Shown here in pieces: positions 62,732 to 64,000 of a DNA stretch of 64,000 nucleotides (within the stretch, counting starts at the first letter, position 1; each line of letters begins with the position of its first letter). Below the pieces are notes generated by a model, which was not told the origin of the DNA, did not search any database, and saw nothing but the letters and a program-made list of their open reading frames with translations. The position numbers and the translations under genes were made by a program. Source of the DNA: Gammaproteobacteria bacterium (lineage in GTDB: Bacteria; Pseudomonadota; Gammaproteobacteria; Xanthomonadales; SZUA-36); contig JAUIBE010000004.1 of the NCBI GenBank assembly GCA_030428105.1, positions 1-64,000 on the forward strand. Direction: 5' to 3'.

Positions 62732-64000
62732 TCAGAACGTGATTCTCGACCTGAACCCGAACACCCAGTAATCAGATGAGTCGGGCGCCGCAATCGGATC
62801 CTTGATGTACTGCACCGACGGCGTGAACGCGATGTTTTTGAGAAACTGGAAGCGGTAGAACAACTCGGCGGTGAACTGGTCCTGGAAGGCCGGGTTGGAG
62901 GGCCGGCCCCAGTTGACGCCGATGGCCAGCAGGTCCCTGGCGGCGCGGTTCTTTGTATCGATGCCGTAACCCAGGCCCACACCCAGGTCGGCTTCCAATT
63001 GCGACGCCTCGCCGTCCGAGTAGCCGCCAAAAACAAACGGCATGTAGCGGTCCTTGAACAGCTTGCTGGCGACAAACGTTACGCCCTGGCCCGAGGGAAC
63101 GCCGGCGTTCTTGCGCTCATCCTGGTGCCACAACTGCACCCGCACCTGGTCCCAGCGATGGCGGTCGAAGGTGGTGGGGAAGTAGTGGAACTCGACGGTC
63201 TGGAAAAATTCCTTCTCATCGATGGTGTCGAAGGGGTTGTCGTTCGATACCGCGTTGGCATCATGAATGCCGGCAACCATGCCCCACTTTTCGCTAAGCC
63301 GGGCGCCAACCACCAGGCCCAGGCCGCGCCCGGGAAAGGGTCTCGTGTTGCTGGCCATCATCGCGGAATTCTGGAACCCACGCTTGGGTGAGGAAAGCGC
63401 ATGGCCGTTGTACCAGCCGACAGCGCTGATCTTGCCCACCGCGAACTTGTACTTACCGCCCGCCAGGGTCTGGCGCCACGCCAATTCCCTGAAGGCCCAT
63501 TCAAAATCGCTGAAGCCGGTGCCAACCAGGCCTGCGCTGCCAATCTGCCCGCCCAGCTTGGAGGGCGGTATGTCGGCGCCCCAAATGGTGTTGCGGTACT
63601 CGGCGCGGAAGGTCACAACGCCGGAATTCGGTGTGCCCCTGCCGGTTAACGCCCAGGCGCCCTGGAATTCAAAGCGGCCTGCCGCTGCATCATCTTCACC
63701 CGGGCTGTCATCCAGCCACATGCCGAGGGACTGGTAGCTCACCTGCAGCTTGAGGCCGTACTTCTGCTTCAGGCCGCGTTTCCAGTTCCACCATGGGTCC
63801 AGCACGCCATCGAGCCGCTTGGGCTTCCACACCGAACCGGTGTCGATGTCATCCTCGTAAAGATCAAGGACAACGCTGTCGCGCCCCTCAACCGGTGGCG
63901 GGCCCTCGGCATAGCCTGACCGGCCGTCCGGGCCATCAATGGACTGGTCGGAATCCGAGGTCGTTTCACTGGATGATTGAGATTGTGCGGATTGTGGTTG
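62732..64000 (-). CDS. OprB-like carbohydrate-selective porin, partial (5' end beyond the window)
   Basis: The frame is open to the right window edge, so the start and signal peptide lie outside. At least 422 residues are visible. After a Ser/Gln/Asp-rich linker comes VWKPKRLDGVLDPWWNWKRGL, then alternating amphipathic strands (FEWAFRELAWRQTLAGGKYKFAVGK, VVGARLSEKWGMVAGIHD, FTAELFYRFQFLKNIAFTPS) and a terminal Phe (RSRITF), as in OprB-type barrels. It likely passes small solutes through the outer membrane. It heads an operon with four periplasmic proteins of unknown role. The GTG at 63832 inside the frame is not the true start. Confidence 0.82.
   Translation of the reverse strand, partial: QPQSAQSQSSSETTSDSDQSIDGPDGRSGYAEGPPPVEGRDSVVLDLYEDDIDTGSVWKPKRLDGVLDPWWNWKRGLKQKYGLKLQVSYQSLGMWLDDSPGEDDAAAGRFEFQGAWALTGRGTPNSGVVTFRAEYRNTIWGADIPPSKLGGQIGSAGLVGTGFSDFEWAFRELAWRQTLAGGKYKFAVGKISAVGWYNGHALSSPKRGFQNSAMMASNTRPFPGRGLGLVVGARLSEKWGMVAGIHDANAVSNDNPFDTIDEKEFFQTVEFHYFPTTFDRHRWDQVRVQLWHQDERKNAGVPSGQGVTFVASKLFKDRYMPFVFGGYSDGEASQLEADLGVGLGYGIDTKNRAARDLLAIGVNWGRPSNPAFQDQFTAELFYRFQFLKNIAFTPSVQYIKDPIAAPDSSDYWVFGFRSRITF

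Noticed and set aside
1-64000. CRISPR arrays, tRNA or rRNA genes, insertion sequences
   Set aside because: Reading both strands I found no regularly spaced repeats, cloverleaf-like tRNA, rRNA-like block, transposase motif or terminal inverted repeats. A search with dedicated profiles would be needed to be certain.

Overview
The window is GC-rich (about 60 % by eye), densely coded DNA with short intergenic gaps and many ATGA stop/start overlaps. Two TonB-dependent receptors, an OprB-like porin, type IV pilin remnants, an IPTL-CTERM surface protein, NirK/NirV and many periplasmic proteins point to a Gram-negative, probably gammaproteobacterial, respiring heterotroph. The aquatic or marine setting and the order (Chromatiales/Woeseiales/Xanthomonadales-like) are guesses. 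I saw no tRNA, rRNA, CRISPR array, transposase or phage gene.

Layout. (1) 0.2-11.3 kb, almost all minus strand: a 1477-residue IPTL-CTERM adhesin-like protein; two 5'-truncated type IV pilus genes joined head to head near 5.70 kb; a nirK-nirV-SCO copper nitrite reductase operon; and a secreted three-repeat protein. (2) 11.7-26.8 kb: a hydantoin-type (cyclic amide) catabolic region. It has two paralogous pairs of HyuA-like hydantoinase/oxoprolinase and DUF917 (S-Me-THD) genes, an amidohydrolase, an NCS1 permease, a zinc-less MDR oxidoreductase, a hydantoin-racemase-like protein, a TonB receptor and a central MalT/LuxR-type regulator. The regulator/oxidoreductase promoter and the TonB-receptor promoter share unusual sequence motifs. 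(3) 27.1-33.9 kb: two YbjQ-family proteins with an M48 protease, a secreted protein of unknown function, a large secreted repeat protein and a DSD1-like PLP enzyme without an obvious start codon.

(4) 34.0-57.6 kb is the most notable part, a coherent catabolic regulon. A seven-gene minus-strand operon (47.06 to 39.5 kb) encodes a complete non-phosphorylating L-fucose (or D-arabinose) pathway: sugar dehydrogenase, lactonase, L-fuconate dehydratase, 2-keto-3-deoxy-fuconate dehydrogenase and diketo-acid hydrolase. It also carries an acyl-CoA synthetase and a Spinster-type MFS transporter. Divergent from it are GH172 (DUF2961), GH116 and a DUF4380/aldose-epimerase-like gene. Upstream is a plus-strand operon with another acyl-CoA synthetase, an SDR, a secreted Notum/pectin-acetylesterase-like esterase and an SCP2-type thiolase. 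To the right are an IclR regulator, a beta-lactamase-fold esterase and a TonB receptor. Three promoters in this region each carry the same 33-bp element: two 14-bp near-palindromes of the type GTTCATWTATGAAC separated by exactly 5 bp. This ties the transcription units into one regulon, probably under the IclR protein. Both glycosidases lack signal peptides, so I infer import of a small, possibly acylated or lipid-linked glycoside through TonB receptor and MFS, followed by cytoplasmic deglycosylation. The sugar would go to pyruvate plus lactate (or glycolate) and the acyl or isoprenoid part through CoA activation and thiolysis.

(5) 57.9-64 kb: a DUF4920 protein, a small membrane protein, and a minus-strand operon (OprB-like porin cut by the window end, two proteins without a recognised family or function, one of them a predicted beta-propeller, a DUF2092 protein and a Q/A-rich secreted protein).
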